Of a DNA stretch of 64,000 bases, positions 54,387 through 63,595 are shown in pieces. Location: the NCBI GenBank assembly GCA_963830715.1, contig CAWHNS010000007.1, positions 276,395-340,394 on the forward strand, read 5' to 3'. Both the position numbers and the translations under genes were made by a program. The first letter of the stretch is position 1; each line of letters opens with the position of its first letter. The notes beneath the pieces are model-generated. The model ran no database searches, was not told the origin of the DNA, and saw only the letters and a program-made list of their open reading frames with translations. This stretch comes from CAVVMA01 sp963830715. Lineage in GTDB: Bacteria > Desulfobacterota > Binatia > Binatales > Binataceae.

Positions 54387-54403
54387 CGCAAACGCGCCGG
54401 CCC

Positions 54404-55912
54404 TCAGCGCCTCAACAGGTCGAGGCGGCCGAGCATCTTCCACGCAGCGCCGCGCGAAGCCGGCGATGTCGCGGGAGTCCCGCGATGGTTGTTGCCGCGA
54501 TGCGCGGCAACCGCCGCGGCCAGAATCGCTGCGAGGCGGCTAGTATCGATCGCGTGCGAGTTCGCGCTCGGGTTGAACTCCTGGCGGATAAAGTCGGTGT
54601 CGAAATCGCCGGAGAGGAAGCGCGGATGGTTCATGATCCAGCGATGGAAGTCGAGATTGGTGGTCAGATCGCCCGCCACCATGAACTCGCCGAGAGCCCG
54701 GCGCATCCGATCGATCGCTTCCTTGCGATCGCGCCCCCATGCGGCGAGTTTCGAGATGATCGGATCGTAGAACACCGGCACCTCGGCGCCCTCGTACACG
54801 CCGGCGTCGTTGCGCACGCCGGGGCCGTCGGGGAATCTCAGCGCCGTGATGCGCCCCGGCGCCGGCGCGAAGCCGTTGGCCGGATCCTCCGCATAGATGC
54901 GGCACTCGATCGCCCATCCGTTCTGCGCGAGGTCGCGCTGGTTGAACGGCAGCGGCGCTCCGGCCGCGACCTGGATCTGGGTCTTGACCAGGTCGATGCC
55001 TGTGACGAGCTCGGTCACCGGATGCTCGACCTGGATGCGGGTGTTCATCTCGAGGAAGTAGAAATTGCGATTGGCGTCAACCAGGAACTCGATCGTGCCG
55101 GCGTTGGTGTAGTTCACGGCCTTCGCGGCCTTGATCGCGACTTCGCCCATCTTGCGGCGCATCTCGGCAGTGATGAACGGCGAGGGCGACTCCTCGACTA
55201 CCTTCTGGTGGCGGCGCTGGATGGAACATTCGCGCTCGAACAGATGGACGGTCGAGCCATGCCGGTCGGCGAAGACCTGCAATTCGATATGGCGCGGGTG
55301 ATCGATGAACTTTTCGACATAGAACCGGCCATCGCCGAATGACGACTTGGCCTCGCTGCCGACCGCGCGCACTACCGAGGGAAGTTCCGCCTCGCTCTGT
55401 ACCAGCCGCAGCCCTTTTCCGCCGCCGCCCGCCGCGGCCTTGACCATGATCGGATAGCCGATCTGTTTGGCGAGGGCGCGCACCTGATCCTCGGTCTCGA
55501 GGGTTCCGGGCGAGCCGGGGACGACCGGCACGCCCGCCGCCGCCATCAGTTTGCGCGCTTCGACCTTGTCGCCCATCTTCTCGATCGCGTCGGGCGGCGG
55601 CCCGATAAAGACCAGGCCAGCGCGTTCGACCGCGCGGGCGAAGCCGGCGTTTTCGGAGAAGAATCCGTAGCCCGGATGGACCGCTTCGGCGCCGGTCGAT
55701 CTCGCCGCCTCGATGATCCGATCAGTAACGAGATAGCTCTGGGCAGCCGGCGGAGGTCCGACCGGCACTGCGAAGTCGGCCTCGCGCACATGCAGGGCGG
55801 TGCGGTCCGCGTCGGAGAAAATCGCTACCGACTCGATACCGAGCTCGCGGCACGCCCGGATTACACGCACCGCGATCTCGCCGCGATTGGCGATCAGGAT
55901 CCGCTTGAACAT
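54404..55912 (-). CDS. pccA: Biotin carboxylase subunit of propionyl/acyl-CoA carboxylase
   Basis: About 502 residues. ATG 55912 (MFKRILIANRGEIAVRVIRACRELG) is chosen over an upstream frame because the conserved fold begins there. The ATP-grasp motifs MVKAAAGGGGKGLRLV, the biotin-carboxylase ECSIQRRHQKVVEESPSP and FLEMNTRIQVEHPVTELVTGIDLV are all present. The C-terminal extension (about 50 residues after the core) has no biotin site, so biotin is carried on the next gene's product. Acts with pccB to carboxylate propionyl-CoA or a related acyl-CoA. Confidence 0.93.
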   Translation of the reverse strand: MFKRILIANRGEIAVRVIRACRELGIESVAIFSDADRTALHVREADFAVPVGPPPAAQSYLVTDRIIEAARSTGAEAVHPGYGFFSENAGFARAVERAGLVFIGPPPDAIEKMGDKVEARKLMAAAGVPVVPGSPGTLETEDQVRALAKQIGYPIMVKAAAGGGGKGLRLVQSEAELPSVVRAVGSEAKSSFGDGRFYVEKFIDHPRHIELQVFADRHGSTVHLFERECSIQRRHQKVVEESPSPFITAEMRRKMGEVAIKAAKAVNYTNAGTIEFLVDANRNFYFLEMNTRIQVEHPVTELVTGIDLVKTQIQVAAGAPLPFNQRDLAQNGWAIECRIYAEDPANGFAPAPGRITALRFPDGPGVRNDAGVYEGAEVPVFYDPIISKLAAWGRDRKEAIDRMRRALGEFMVAGDLTTNLDFHRWIMNHPRFLSGDFDTDFIRQEFNPSANSHAIDTSRLAAILAAAVAAHRGNNHRGTPATSPASRGAAWKMLGRLDLLRR

Positions 55913-55953
55913 CTGCGCTTCCGGAATGGGGGCCTTTGGCGGTCTGCGCGCAA

Positions 55954-57506
55954 TCACAACGGGATGTTGCCGTGCTTGCGGGGCGGGTTGCGATCGCGCT
56001 TGTTCTCGAGCGCCTTCAGCGATCCTATCAGTCTCGGGCGCGTATCGCGCGGTACGATGACCTCGTCCACGTAGCCGAGCTCCGCGGCCTTGAACGGATT
56101 GGCGAACGTGCGGCGGTAGTCGGCGACCAGCCGCTCGCGTTCGGCGGCGGCGTCGTTGGCGCGATCGATCTCGCCGCGGAATACGATGTTGACGGCCGGC
56201 TGGGAGCCATCACGGCGATCTCGGCGGTAGGATAGGCGAAGTTGAAGTCGCCGCGGATATGCTTGGAGGACATTACGTCATAAGCGCCGCCGTAGGCCTT
56301 GCGCGTGATCACCGTGACCTTGGGCACGGTGGCCTCGCAGAACGCATACAGCAGCTTCGCGCCGTGCCGGATGATTCCGCCATACTCCTGCGCGGTGCCG
56401 GGCAGAAACCCGGGCACGTCAACGAAGGTCACCAGCGGGATGTTGAAACAGTCACAGAAGCGAACGAAGCGCGCGGCCTTGACCGACGCGTCGATATCGA
56501 GGCATCCGGCGAGATGCGCGGGCTGGTTGCCGACGATCCCGGTGGAATAGCCGCCCAAGCGCGCGAAGCCGATGATGATGTTGGGCGCGAAATCCTTCTG
56601 GATTTCGAAGAAGTGCCCGCCGTCGACTACGCGCAGAATAATCTCGCGCATGTCGTAGGGCTTGGTGGGGTTCTCGGGCACTATCGAATCGAGCGCCTCG
56701 TCGCGGCGGGCGGAATCGTCTCCGCTCTCGGCGCGAAACGGCGGGTCGTCGGCGTTGTTCGACGGCACATAGGAAAGCAACTCGCGGATCATCAGCAAGG
56801 CGTCTTCGTCGTTGGTCGCTTCGAGATGGCAGACGCCGGATCGGATGGCGTGGGTGTCGGCGCCGCCCAACTCCTGCATCGTCACTTCCTCGTGAGTGGC
56901 CGTCTTCACCACGTCGGGTCCGGTGATGAACATGTACGACGTATCGCGCACCATCACGATGAAATCGGTCATCGCGGGCGAATAGACTCCGCCGCCCGCG
57001 GACGGCCCCATGATCGCGGAAATCTGCGGCACGACGCCCGACGACAGCACGTTGCGCAGGAAGATGTCGGCATAGCCGGCCAGCGACACCACGCCCTCCT
57101 GGATACGGGCGCCGCCGCCGTCGTTGAGCCCGATCATCGGGCAGCCGGTCTTCATCGCGAGGTCCATCACCTTCACGACCTTCTCCGCGTAGGCGCCGGA
57201 AAGGCTGCCGCCGATCACGGTGAAATCCTGCGAGAAGATGCAGACCTGGCGGCCCTCGATCGCGCCGTATCCGGTGACGACGCCGTCGCCGGGGATCTTC
57301 CGCTGATCCATCCCGAAGTCGGTGCAGCGATGGGTCTTGAACTTGTCGAGTTCGACAAAGGTGCCGGGGTCGAGCAGGAATTCGATCCGCTCGCGCGCGG
57401 TCATGCGGCCGGACTCGCGCTGGCGCTTGAGGCGCTCCTCGCCGCCGGCGAGTTCCGCTTGCCGCGAAAGCTCGCGGATTCGCTCCAGATTTTCCTTAAG
57501 CCCCAT
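55954..57506 (-). CDS. pccB: Propionyl-CoA carboxylase carboxyltransferase subunit, frameshifted near the C-terminus
   Basis: About 518 residues. The acyl-CoA side motifs GDGVVTGYGAIEGRQVCIFSQDFTVIGGSLS and GARIQEGVVSLAGYADIF, and the later DVPGFLPGTAQEYGGIIRHGAKLLYAF, are typical of PccB/AccD-type carboxyltransferases. A break at about 56202-56210 (CCC) needs one base to join AEIAVMAP to AVNIVFRGEIDRANDAAAERERLV; the repaired protein ends HGNIPL at 55954. It is the first gene of the operon pccB - biotin carboxylase - biotin carrier - mutase, which turns propionyl-CoA into succinyl-CoA apart from the epimerase step. Confidence 0.93.
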
Positions 57507-57540
57507 GCATCAAGAAACCGCGCCAAGCCGCATCATACAA

Positions 57541-57601
57541 ACCGGCGGCGCGATGACAAGAGACAATTATCGCATGCGCAGCGGGCGTGAAAGCCACCCG
57601 C
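57541..57601. repeat. 61-bp direct repeat, left copy
   Basis: Identical to 60421-60481. It lies 35 bp upstream of the pccB start. On the minus strand it contains TGCGATAAT, which resembles an extended -10 element and could serve pccB. Its 3' half, GCGGGCG-TGAAAGC-CACCCGC, can fold into a short hairpin. Confidence 0.8.
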
Positions 57602-57668
57602 AGCGGCTGGGGTGTCCCGAGCTAGCGGTAGTGGTCAAGTTTGAAGCGGGCGATCCAAATTCGCCGTT

Positions 57669-58169
57669 TTACCGGCGATGTTTTTTGCTCTTCTTGTTCT
57701 GACCGCCGGAGCCCGGATTGGGGGCCTGAGTTGGAAAGGGACCAACCTTTCGCTGACGTTCCTGTTGCTGCTTGTTTCGCAAGTAAATCGTGGTGGCTGC
57801 AAGCGCCCCGACATCGCCAACGATGACGGAAAATCCCACAACGCTTTGTCCGAGAAAAAGCAGACCCAATCCGCCGACTAGCGCGATCGCGCTGAGAATG
57901 AATCCAAAGTATTGACCCCGGCGTTCGTTGCTGGCGTTGGAGTTAACTACCTTGGCTTCAAGTTCCTGCCTGTGGTGCATCTGTTCTTCCGCCATGCTGA
58001 CAATTCGCTCAGCGCAGCCAGGAAAAACCTGATTGTACTCTTTGAGAACTTCGGGCGGCGGAAGTGGCCCGATCGTTAGTTTAGCGCTGAATGAAGCTTG
58101 GACAGATTGAGTCGGCGATGGCGTTGCTTGCGCGGCGGGCCGCAAGACTTCATCGGGGTCAACAGCCAT
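57669..58169 (-). CDS. DUF2335-family membrane protein
   Basis: 166 residues. The conserved block IGPLPPPEVLKEYNQVFPGCAERIVSMAEEQMHHRQELE is the hallmark of DUF2335, followed by two membrane helices (YFGFILSAIALVGGLGLLFLG and VVGFSVIVGDVGALAATTIYL) and a basic C-terminal tail. Function unknown; members are frequent in prophages and mobile islands. It starts the two-gene minus-strand end of the 2.88-kb segment between the direct repeats. Confidence 0.8.
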   Translation of the reverse strand: MAVDPDEVLRPAAQATPSPTQSVQASFSAKLTIGPLPPPEVLKEYNQVFPGCAERIVSMAEEQMHHRQELEAKVVNSNASNERRGQYFGFILSAIALVGGLGLLFLGQSVVGFSVIVGDVGALAATTIYLRNKQQQERQRKVGPFPTQAPNPGSGGQNKKSKKHRR

Positions 58170-58176
58170 GCGGGAG

Positions 58177-58446
58177 TTATCGTGAAGCTGTGCGTGCTTT
58201 GAAAAGCTCGCCTTGTGGCGAATTGCTGCGGTCGAAAGCGTCCGTCGCGTCCCTCAAATGTTGACCGACAATGCGCCAGTCGCAATACAGGGTCTCTGCG
58301 TCGGCCTCTTCGGGTGTCCGGCTTATGTTGTATGAATCAAACTGCCCGAACAGATCCCAGAGCCGTGCGATTCCCGTCCAGATGGAGGGCATCGCGAAAA
58401 GAAACGTGGCTTCTACGTCCCGCTCGTCCTGTTGATATTCATGCAC
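58177..58446 (-). CDS. Small hypothetical protein upstream of the DUF2335 gene
   Basis: 89 residues, 7 bp from the DUF2335 gene on the same strand, so probably co-transcribed. Sequence features: ATFLFAMPSIWTGIARLWDLFGQFDSYN, a hydrophobic/aromatic segment, and DWRIVGQHLRDATDAFDRSN, a helix. No recognisable domain, signal peptide or cysteines for metal binding. Its pairing with a DUF2335 gene inside a repeat-flanked segment suggests mobile-island cargo. Confidence 0.55.
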   Translation of the reverse strand: MHEYQQDERDVEATFLFAMPSIWTGIARLWDLFGQFDSYNISRTPEEADAETLYCDWRIVGQHLRDATDAFDRSNSPQGELFKARTASR

Positions 58447-58867
58447 AGAATTATTTTAAGCTCCACGATCTTGGGGCGCAATCGGGCCCCAAGCCGGTCG
58501 CGCTTCAATCCGCAAACGCTGCGATTTCCTCGATTGTTCAGAGATGATCCGAGACCTTCGCTTCCATCGCCGGGCTGACGCGAAGCGTTTGATGCACCCG
58601 CGCGTTCCCACAGGTCAGGCGGCACTGTTCAGATTGGCTGGACTTGAGCGTGCGAGGAAGAGGGCCGCAACAGGTGGCGGCGGGTAGTGCCAATCAGAAC
58701 ATTTTGTCAAAGTGTTGACTGCGCATATGACGTGACTATTTCGGCCCGGAAGGGCAAATGGGTGGGCGGTTTCGACTCGATGGCTCACCGGAAATCAGGC
58801 CTCGCGGTAAACGCGCGGCATGACCCGCTGCCAGGATTGGAGTCGAGACTTCGAGGACACTATCGCG
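58447..58867. other. Gap within the repeat-flanked segment
   Basis: 421 bp between divergent genes. A plus-strand frame from ATG 58544 (MIRDLRFHRRADAKRLM..., 46 codons) is open but has no supporting signal. The base composition is more AT-rich than its surroundings near 58440-58470 and 58690-58740, as expected for promoters. No gene is called. Confidence 0.35.
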
Positions 58868-60436
58868 ATGAGAACCCGGCCCAAAGTTCTGCTGATCGGT
58901 CTCGATGCGGCTGAGATTTCGTGTGTGGAAAAATGGGCCGCGGAAGGCGATCTGCCCCACCTGCGGCGGCTCGCCGACGAGGGTGGGTTGACGCGGCTGT
59001 GCTCGCCCGCGGCGGAATTTCCCGACGAAGTCTGGCCCTCCATCTACACCAGCTCCAACTCGGCCCAAACTGGCAAGTACTACTACATTCAGCCGAAGCA
59101 CGGGTCGATGTCTCTGGAGCTGGTCGATGACGCGCCATGTCACGTCGAGCAGTTTTGGAGGACGGCGTCGGAAGCTGGGCGGTATTGCGCGGTTGTGGAC
59201 GTTCCCAAAACGGATCTGGGACCCCCTGTGAACGGCATCCAAGTCGTGAGTTGGGGCGCGCACGCTATGCGTTGCAAGACCGCTTCGCATCCCCCGGAGT
59301 TGATGAATCGCCTGATCGAGCGCCATGGGCAGTATCCCCTGCACAGTTGTGACGAGCACGGCTTGTCCCCGGAGGAGTACCGCAAGCTGCGGGAACATCT
59401 GATCGAGGGAGCACGCTTGCGCACGGAGCTCTTGCTCGGCTTGATGACGTCGGGCGACTGGGATCTTTTCTTCGGCGCTTATGCGGAAACGCACTGTTCG
59501 GGGCATCAGTTCTGGCACCTCCAGGACCCCGGCCATCCGGGCTACGATCCTGAGGACCGTCAGGGCCTTCGGGATTCGATGCGCGAGATCTACCGGGAGG
59601 TAGATAGAGGCATCGGGCAGCTTGTCGAAGCGGCCGGCGAAGATACGCATGTTGTCGTATTTTCGGGGCACGGGATGCGCGCGCAGTACCACGGCCGCGA
59701 CCTGCTGCCGATACTGCTCAAAATGTGGGGCATGGCACAGGCCCAAAACGTAGAGCCGGACCCGGCCCACGAACGCCGCGTGGTCTGGAAGAAAAGTTGG
59801 CTCCGCAGGGTGAAAGACACGGTTCCCATCCAATGGCAGTACGCAGTGAAGAAGGTGCTGCCGTCGAAGATCGAAAATGCGATCGTCTGTCGGGTGATGG
59901 GCGCGGAGAGGTTACCGGCCGACTGGCGGGCATTCTACGTCCCCAACAACGACCTCAACAGCGCGATCCGGCTGAACGTCAAGGGGCGTGATCCGAAGGG
60001 ACTCGTTGCGCCGGGCCGCGAGTACGACGAACTACACAACTGGCTCGTGACTCGGCTCATGGAATTGGTAAATCCCGCCACGGGCAGGCCAGCGGTCGAG
60101 AAGGTTTCCAGGATTCACGACATGTATCGAGGACCCTACCTGGACGTATTGCCCGACTTGACGGCTTTGTGGAGCCGGGAGGCTCCTATTGAGGAACTCT
60201 ACTCCCCCGGTTATGGAACCGTCGTGGGCGCGCACAACGACCTCCGAACCGGGGGCCACGCGGCGGAAGGTTTTCTGATCTTGCGCAGCCCGAGTGCGCA
60301 ACTGGGCGAAACCGCCGGCGCCAGCGCCAAGGACGTGGCTCCCACGGTTCTCGACCTGCTCGACGTGCCGATCCCTGTCCGCCATGGAGGGCCACAGTCT
60401 GGCGGCACGAACGCATTCAGACCGGCGGCGCGATGA
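58868..60436 (+). CDS. Alkaline-phosphatase-superfamily hydrolase (phosphodiesterase/nucleotide pyrophosphatase type)
   Basis: About 522 residues from ATG 58868. N-terminal KVLLIGLDAAEISCVEKWAAEGDLPHLRRLADEGGLTRL is the first metal-binding motif, with Asp; the nucleophile region is FPDEVWPSIYTSSNSAQTGKYYY. The second metal cluster is VVVFSGHGM and the third GYGTVVGAHNDLRTGGHAAEGFLIL, with the late histidines. This pattern is that of the type I phosphodiesterase/nucleotide pyrophosphatase family. The last residues (RPAAR) come from within the 61-bp repeat, so the C-terminus may have been altered by the event that made the repeat. Substrate unknown; it is the main cargo gene of the segment. Confidence 0.8.
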   Translation: MRTRPKVLLIGLDAAEISCVEKWAAEGDLPHLRRLADEGGLTRLCSPAAEFPDEVWPSIYTSSNSAQTGKYYYIQPKHGSMSLELVDDAPCHVEQFWRTASEAGRYCAVVDVPKTDLGPPVNGIQVVSWGAHAMRCKTASHPPELMNRLIERHGQYPLHSCDEHGLSPEEYRKLREHLIEGARLRTELLLGLMTSGDWDLFFGAYAETHCSGHQFWHLQDPGHPGYDPEDRQGLRDSMREIYREVDRGIGQLVEAAGEDTHVVVFSGHGMRAQYHGRDLLPILLKMWGMAQAQNVEPDPAHERRVVWKKSWLRRVKDTVPIQWQYAVKKVLPSKIENAIVCRVMGAERLPADWRAFYVPNNDLNSAIRLNVKGRDPKGLVAPGREYDELHNWLVTRLMELVNPATGRPAVEKVSRIHDMYRGPYLDVLPDLTALWSREAPIEELYSPGYGTVVGAHNDLRTGGHAAEGFLILRSPSAQLGETAGASAKDVAPTVLDLLDVPIPVRHGGPQSGGTNAFRPAAR

Positions 60437-60481
60437 CAAGAGACAATTATCGCATGCGCAGCGGGCGTGAAAGCCACCCGC
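60421..60481. repeat. 61-bp direct repeat, right copy
   Basis: Identical to 57541-57601 and exactly 2880 bp further on. It begins inside the 3' end of the phosphodiesterase gene. The segment between the copies holds three genes and could be a site-specifically inserted island or a product of recombination. Confidence 0.8.
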
Positions 60482-60543
60482 GGATGGCGGCCATAAGGGT
60501 TATTGGCGGGGCGCACGCAAGAGGCGAGCGCTCCGGACACAAT

Positions 60544-61032
60544 TCACTGGACCGTGCGCGGCGTGAAGCCGGCGAACTCGAACCGGTCGCCGGCGGCGAC
60601 GTGATGGCGCGCGCAGAATCCCGCGTTCACCTCGAGTACGTACTGCGCCGAGCCATCGACTCCTCTGGGCGTTTCCGTGAACGGCTCCGCGTCGGCGACG
60701 ATGCCGACGACGCGCGCATCGCTGTCGGCGAAAATCATGTCGAGCGGAATCACCGTGTTTTTCATCCAGAATGACAGATGGCCCGATTCGGGAAAGATGA
60801 ACAGCATTCCGGCGTCTTCGTCGAGATGCTTGCGATACATCAGGCCGACTTCGCGTTTAGAGGGGGTATCGGCAATCTCGACGCGTACCGCAGTGAGTTC
60901 GGCACCGCCAGGGCCGGTAATCGTAACGCTCGGTCCACTGAGATCACGGACGCATCCCAGCAGCAGCAATGAGACAACCGCTGCCGCGAGGCAGCGCGTG
61001 CGCGCGCGGTAAGACCTCCGATAAGGCGTCAT
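60544..61032 (-). CDS. DUF192 lipoprotein
   Basis: 162 residues. An N-terminal signal with lipobox (VVSLLLLGC) marks a lipoprotein. DUF192 core: VEIADTPSKREVGLMYRKHLDEDAGMLFIFPESGHLSFWMKNTVIPLDMIFADSDARVVGIVADAEPFTE, a small beta-barrel. Function unknown; family members are widespread and associated with the cell envelope in Gram-negative bacteria. It is a stand-alone minus-strand gene between the direct repeat and the divergent restriction gene. Confidence 0.85.
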   Translation of the reverse strand: MTPYRRSYRARTRCLAAAVVSLLLLGCVRDLSGPSVTITGPGGAELTAVRVEIADTPSKREVGLMYRKHLDEDAGMLFIFPESGHLSFWMKNTVIPLDMIFADSDARVVGIVADAEPFTETPRGVDGSAQYVLEVNAGFCARHHVAAGDRFEFAGFTPRTVQ

Positions 61033-61690
61033 TGAACAACCGATTCCCGTTGACTCGCGATCGCAACAAAATAGCATGCTCAGCTTCGCAGAGAGCGCAG
61101 CTGAAGGCCCGCGCCGGCCCGTCGAAAGACGCACGATGCTCCTTGCGGCGGCATCGGCGGGTCGTGTACGCCATAGCCGGATGGGCGTAAACCTCGACAA
61201 ACCCGAGCGCTGGAAGGCCGACATTGCGCGATCGGTCGATGCCTATAACGAATGGTTTCTGAGGTTCGCCCCGAAGGCGTACCGGGATAGCCGGGCAGAA
61301 ACCGCGCGTGAGGTCGAGGCGACCCTCAAGGCGACCGACAGCCTCCGAAACGTGGGGCCCCAAATTGTGCGGGCAAACCCGGGTGCGCTCCGGGTGCTGC
61401 GAATGTCAACGTGCCCGCCGCTCGCGAGGGATCGGCTTTCGGGACTCTCAGCGGTATCGCGCACATTGGTCAACCGGCTCGATAAGGAGCGCAAGTTGCC
61501 GGCGCGTATGACGATCGCGAACCTGGACGCGGAGCTTGGAAAGTTGGGCGGTGTGATCGAGCGTTTGGCCGATCATGATCTCTGCCCGTGGCTGGAGCGA
61601 AGGTCCGAACCGACCTTCGATGAGCTTCAACGGGCAGCAACCGTGATCGCCGATCGACTCTGCGGGGCGACCGCCGATCCAATTATTCGT

Positions 61691-61698
61691 AACGCACA
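61691..61698. repeat. Target-site duplication, left copy
   Basis: AACGCACA, identical to 63642-63649, directly flanking the element ends. Eight bp is the duplication length of IS1595-family insertions. Confidence 0.9.
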
Positions 61699-61714
61699 GG
61701 CGATTGTGTTGGTA

Positions 61715-61743
61715 TTGACAGTCAGCGCAGATTGCGCTAATGT
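61715..61743 (+). promoter_or_regulatory. Transposase promoter built into the left inverted repeat
   Basis: TTGACA at 61715-61720, a 17-bp spacer and TAATGT at 61738-61743, just ahead of the transposase ATG at 61750. Between them AGCGCA-GAT-TGCGCT (61724-61738) is a hairpin/palindrome that could bind the transposase or limit expression. Confidence 0.6.
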
Positions 61744-61749
61744 ACGGAC

Positions 61750-62706
61750 ATGCAGACACTAGCCCTATTCGAGAAGCGGTTTCCGACCGATGAAGCGTGC
61801 AAGCAGTATTTACTTGAAAAGCGCTGGCCAGACGGCGTGCGATGCCCTCGCTGCAATCACGCGCTGGGCGAGCGCGTTTACAAGGTCAAGAAACCGTTTC
61901 ACTGGACCTGCTGTAACGTCGAATGCGGCGGCCGCAAGGGCTATCGCTTCAGCGTCACCACAAAGACGATCTTCTCGGATAGCAAGATTCCGTTGACTCT
62001 CTGGTTTCGGATCGGCTACTTGATGCTGACTGCGAAAAAGGGTCTTAGCTCGCTACAGGTCCGGCGGGTTATCTTCGGCGAGGACTCCGGCACAGACTGG
62101 CGGACCTGTCGGTACATCTGTCACCGCTGGCGCGCCGCGATGAAGGGTGATGCGTTCCCGCTCACCGGCGTGGTGGAAGTCGATGAAAGCTACGTCGGCG
62201 GTCAGGATCGCAACCGGCATTGGGGAAAGAAATCAGCCCAAGTTCGCGTCGCGATGGGCGAGCGCGCGCCGGAGTTGTTGGGCAAGACTGGCGAAGCTTA
62301 CGGTTACGGCAAAACCGGCGTCATCGGCGCGATTGAGCGGAAAGGCAATGTCGTGGCGCAAGTCATCGGGAGCATGGACGCCGCGACCCTGAGCGGATTC
62401 GTTCGATCTGCCGTGAGCGAAAAGGTCTCGCTGCTCGCGACCGATGAGAATCCCGCCTACAACTACGTTGACCGGCGGATGACCCACAAAACCGTGCGAC
62501 ACGGACGCGGAGAATACGTGCGCGGCGAAGTCCATACCAACAATATCGAATCGTTCTGGTCCCTTTTAAAACGTGGCGTGATGGGGAGTTTCCACCACGT
62601 CTCCAAAGACTACCTGCCGCTGTATTTGAACGAGTTTTCGTTCCGCCACAATAACCGTGACAACGAGGATGTGTTCGGTGACCTGATTACGACGTGCAGC
62701 CAATAG
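61750..62706 (+). CDS. IS1595-family (ISXO2-like) transposase
   Basis: 318 residues. N-terminal zinc ribbon CPRCNHALGERVYKVKKPFHWTCCNVECGGRKGYRFSVTTKTIFSDSK. The DDE-type catalytic domain has VVEVDESYVGGQDR (first Asp), LATDENPAYNY (second Asp) and the family's HTNNIESFWSLLKRGVMGSFHHVSKDYLPLYLNEFSFRHNNR at the end. Intact, so the element may still be active. Confidence 0.95.
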   Translation: MQTLALFEKRFPTDEACKQYLLEKRWPDGVRCPRCNHALGERVYKVKKPFHWTCCNVECGGRKGYRFSVTTKTIFSDSKIPLTLWFRIGYLMLTAKKGLSSLQVRRVIFGEDSGTDWRTCRYICHRWRAAMKGDAFPLTGVVEVDESYVGGQDRNRHWGKKSAQVRVAMGERAPELLGKTGEAYGYGKTGVIGAIERKGNVVAQVIGSMDAATLSGFVRSAVSEKVSLLATDENPAYNYVDRRMTHKTVRHGRGEYVRGEVHTNNIESFWSLLKRGVMGSFHHVSKDYLPLYLNEFSFRHNNRDNEDVFGDLITTCSQ

Positions 62707-62741
62707 TGGCGCTGGCGCGGTCGCCTCGCTAAAGTATCACC

Positions 62742-62888
62742 GTGCGCCGCGCCCTCAAAAAGCGAAAGCCGATCACGGAAAAGACTCGCGCCGAAGACGA
62801 GAAGTTGCGCGAGTCGATCCGGCATATCGATCTGAAGAAATTCGACCGGCTTTTGGAGAAGGTCGTTAACCAGCCCGCGAAGCGCTAG
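62742..62888 (+). CDS. Short basic accessory protein of the IS element
   Basis: 48 codons from GTG 62742: VRRALKKRKPITEKTRAEDEKL ... DLKKFDRLLEKVVNQPAKR, highly charged and helical. Small ORFs of this kind lie downstream of the transposase in several IS1595-group elements. Its stop overlaps the stop of the convergent passenger gene by 4 bp. Function unknown. Confidence 0.6.
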   Translation: MRRALKKRKPITEKTRAEDEKLRESIRHIDLKKFDRLLEKVVNQPAKR

Positions 62889-63502
62889 TCGTTGGCAATG
62901 TCAATGGTGCTCCAAGCAAACTGTTGGGCTTTAACAGTGACCTTGAGCACAAGCCTGACTCGTTCTGGTTGAGCCTCGGCACCGTAGAGCCTCTCAGATT
63001 CCAGCCTAACGGCAGTAATCAAATTATCGTTCTCTAACAGGCAGAGCATCGGGTCTTCGCCACTCGCGGGGCTGGCACCACTCGGCAGTTCGCTGGCCGC
63101 TTGGGGAATGCGTAGCGCGTCGAACAGGACTTTCAGTCGATTGTCCAAATCGCCCGCCTTATTGGTTGTAAACAGGGAACCAGGCGGTTCGGTTCTCAAG
63201 AACAGGATATCTAGTTCGCACACAAGCCAGAGCCGAGCGAACACGAGCGGGACAAAGTTGAAAGCCCCGATTGCTGACTGAACCATGATGTTTTCTGGAC
63301 GTGGTGTCTGGAAGGTTGCTGCGCGTTCCTGCGGAGACAACTTCAGAAATTCGTCATAGTAGCGCGCGAGCACTGGCTTTGATTGCCATACGTCTACAAG
63401 CTGACGATGAAACTCGCGGCGCATACGCTGTTTGTACTCGATTCGGGAGTCGTGGTTGGTCTGTGCGGGCAGAGGCCCATCGTAGAGCAATGTAAAACGC
63501 AT
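62885..63502 (-). CDS. IS passenger gene: RusA-like protein
   Basis: About 205 residues from ATG 63502. The pattern AGDLDNRLKVLFDALR followed, about 25 residues on, by LLENDNLITAVRLE matches the DxDN-x2-K-x3-DAL core and the later acidic-D/Q step of RusA-type Holliday-junction endonucleases. N-terminal FTLLYDGPLPAQTNHDSRIEYKQRMRREFHRQL is not familiar. RusA proteins bind and cut four-way DNA junctions. Its transcription starts from the right inverted repeat. A DNA-junction role in transposition or in protection of the element is possible; the assignment to RusA is tentative. Confidence 0.55.
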   Translation of the reverse strand: MRFTLLYDGPLPAQTNHDSRIEYKQRMRREFHRQLVDVWQSKPVLARYYDEFLKLSPQERAATFQTPRPENIMVQSAIGAFNFVPLVFARLWLVCELDILFLRTEPPGSLFTTNKAGDLDNRLKVLFDALRIPQAASELPSGASPASGEDPMLCLLENDNLITAVRLESERLYGAEAQPERVRLVLKVTVKAQQFAWSTIDIAND

Positions 63503-63595
63503 AACTTCCACCGGATGATTTAGCTGAATTATCCTGCGCGCACTTACAGGCGCGCTAATACTTTGATGAGCTTGCCCATTCCCGGCTCTCGCCGG

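Noticed and set aside
56259..57590. Long plus-strand open frame (443 codons) opposite pccB
   Set aside because: Antisense shadow of pccB; histidine/alanine-rich translation without any recognisable domain.
57541..57601. The 61-bp repeat as a tRNA or tmRNA attachment-site fragment
   Set aside because: It has no T-loop sequence, CCA end or cloverleaf pairing; it is kept only as a direct repeat.
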